A stretch of DNA of 43,224 bases from Burkholderiales bacterium (GTDB lineage Bacteria > Pseudomonadota > Gammaproteobacteria > Burkholderiales > Burkholderiaceae_D): assembly GCA_016200845.1 (NCBI GenBank), contig JACQDW010000009.1, positions 1 through 43,224 on the forward strand, given 5' to 3'. This document shows positions 42,252 to 43,224 of this stretch, in pieces. Each line of letters opens with the position of its first letter. The first letter of the stretch is position 1. Under the pieces are notes generated by a model. It saw only the letters and a program-made list of their open reading frames with translations. It was not told where the DNA came from and ran no database searches. Made by a program: the position numbers and the translations under genes.

Positions 42252-43224
42252 ATGTCAAAACCAACATCACAACAGGAGTTAGAGCGTCTAGTTGAGTTGA
42301 TCTCTTCACATCAGGAAGGGCTTGGTATCGATGGTTTGTCGCAATTGCTTGGGGATAGCATGTCCCGGCGCACGATGCAACGCAGGTTGGCGACTCTAGT
42401 TGAACAGACGCGACTTCAAACCAAAGGCGAGTCCCGCGCCCTGCGTTATCATCTTGCGCCAACGTCGAAGATCAGTAATACCTATCCCTCGGCTCGCAGC
42501 ACTAGGCATGAGGTAAGGGAATTGGATGAGATTTATCCACCGATCTCACCAGAAGCAGAAGAGATTAAGACCTATGTGCGCCAACCGCGTCAATTACGCT
42601 CGCCAGTAGGATATAGATTGGAGTTTCTTGAGCAATATCACCCAAATCGAACGGCCTATCTTTCGCTAAACTTGCGTGAGCAATTGCACGCATTGGGGCG
42701 TTCGCCAGCGGAGCAAACTCCCGCTGGCTGGTAGTGTGTATTTGCCAGTGGCTTTGCCGCAACGCTTGGAGGAGTTATTCGGCATCGTCATTCAGATGGC
42801 GGCTGAAATTACCGATCCGTTCGAGCAAGCTTTTTTCCTCATGGTGCATTTGCCTTATTTGCAGCCCTTCGAAGACGTCAATAAACGCGTCTCGCGACTG
42901 GCGGCGAATATCCCCTTCATCCGTCACAATTTGTGCCCATTATCCTTCATCGACGTGTCGCAACAAGCCTATGTTGATGCCATGATTGGTGTCTATGAAT
43001 TAAACCGTATCGAGCTCCTGCGCGATGTGTTCGTGTGGGCATATGAACGCTCTTGCCAACAATACGTTGCAGTTAAACAGAATTTGGTACCACCCGATAT
43101 TTTCCGCTTGCGCTACCGACAAGCTTTAGGCGAGATAGTCGCAGCGATCATTCGCAATGACGAAGCCGCTACGGAGACCAGTGTGCGCAGCAGAATTCCC
43201 GTTGCAGTTGCGGAAGCAGATCAA
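42252..43224 (+). pseudogene. Fic-family protein with N-terminal winged helix, broken by internal deletion; right end cut
   Basis: The first frame (42252-42734, 160 residues) has a winged-helix start (LVELISSHQEGLGIDGLSQL, then SRRTMQRRLATLVEQ), a linker, and the usual family lead-in EFLEQYHPNRTAYLSLNLRE, LHALGRSPAEQTPAG, then a stop. From about 42727 a second frame (+1) reads GSVYLPVALPQRLEELFGIV, FFLMVHLPYLQPFEDVNKRV, SRLAANIPFIRHNLCPLSF and VYELNRIELLRDVFVWAYER to the window end, which is the C-terminal half of the same family. In family members I recall, about 100 residues (including the SSRLEGN-type inhibitory helix) lie between PAG and GSVYLP; here they are missing and the frame is shifted. 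The Fic motif reads QPFEDVNKR, lacking the catalytic histidine. Confidence 0.7.

Noticed and set aside
42734-42985. 83-codon frame in the Fic region starting MCICQWLC
   Set aside because: It is in a third frame; the genuine C-terminal Fic sequence is read in the neighbouring frame and continues to the window end.
1-43224. tRNA, rRNA, CRISPR arrays, insertion sequences and prophage genes
   Set aside because: None seen by eye on either strand; a dedicated scan (tRNAscan, CRISPR finder, IS search) would be needed to be certain.

Overview
The window looks like chromosome of a betaproteobacterium of the order Burkholderiales, most like Oxalobacteraceae (an Undibacterium-like genome is my best guess). 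The reasons are the moderate GC content, the order ubiE / Tim44-domain gene / ubiJ / ubiB / TPMT-like methyltransferase behind a very large DUF3683-FAD-FeS oxidoreductase, and the NAD-linked formate dehydrogenase. The assignment rests on gene order and protein resemblance recalled from memory, not on a search. I see no rRNA, tRNA, CRISPR array, transposase or integrase.

Layout. 1-3894 (minus): threonine deaminase ilvA, a small exported protein, the queuosine reductase queF and the N-terminal part of a PAS/GAF signalling protein that runs off the left edge. 4223-5409 (plus): a YqaA-type membrane protein and a DUF4304-like protein. 5403-10848: a two-gene ABC exporter-like system (minus) divergent from an OmpR/EnvZ-type two-component system (plus). 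11072-20685 (plus): the large oxidoreductase, a HIT protein, a DUF971 protein, ubiE, a Tim44-domain protein, ubiJ, ubiB and a methyltransferase; this is the ubiquinone-biosynthesis block. A palindromic intergenic element plus a terminator separates the Tim44 gene from ubiJ-ubiB. 20803-29557 (minus): an M13 metallopeptidase and two paralogous TonB-dependent receptors, each receptor with its own promoter and terminator. 30207-33035: tryptophan catabolism, kynU-kynA (minus) divergent from a kynR-type Lrp regulator (plus). 33142-36908 (plus): a KDPGal aldolase and a third TonB-dependent receptor. 36961-41977 (minus): a translationally coupled operon of a fused NuoE-NuoF-type formate dehydrogenase beta subunit, a molybdopterin alpha subunit and a rhodanese. 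42252-43224 (plus): a Fic-family gene that appears broken by an internal out-of-frame deletion, preceded by a cluster of TGGCGCG operator-like repeats.

Themes. Most of the window is housekeeping or respiratory metabolism. The less ordinary items are the operator array plus broken Fic gene at the right end; the formate dehydrogenase with a fused beta subunit, no His-Cys N-terminal FeS ligand set and a coupled rhodanese; the matching promoter/palindrome module in front of the two TonB receptors; and a possible ribosome-site-masking hairpin before the third receptor. I found no clear wholly new defence or mobile system.
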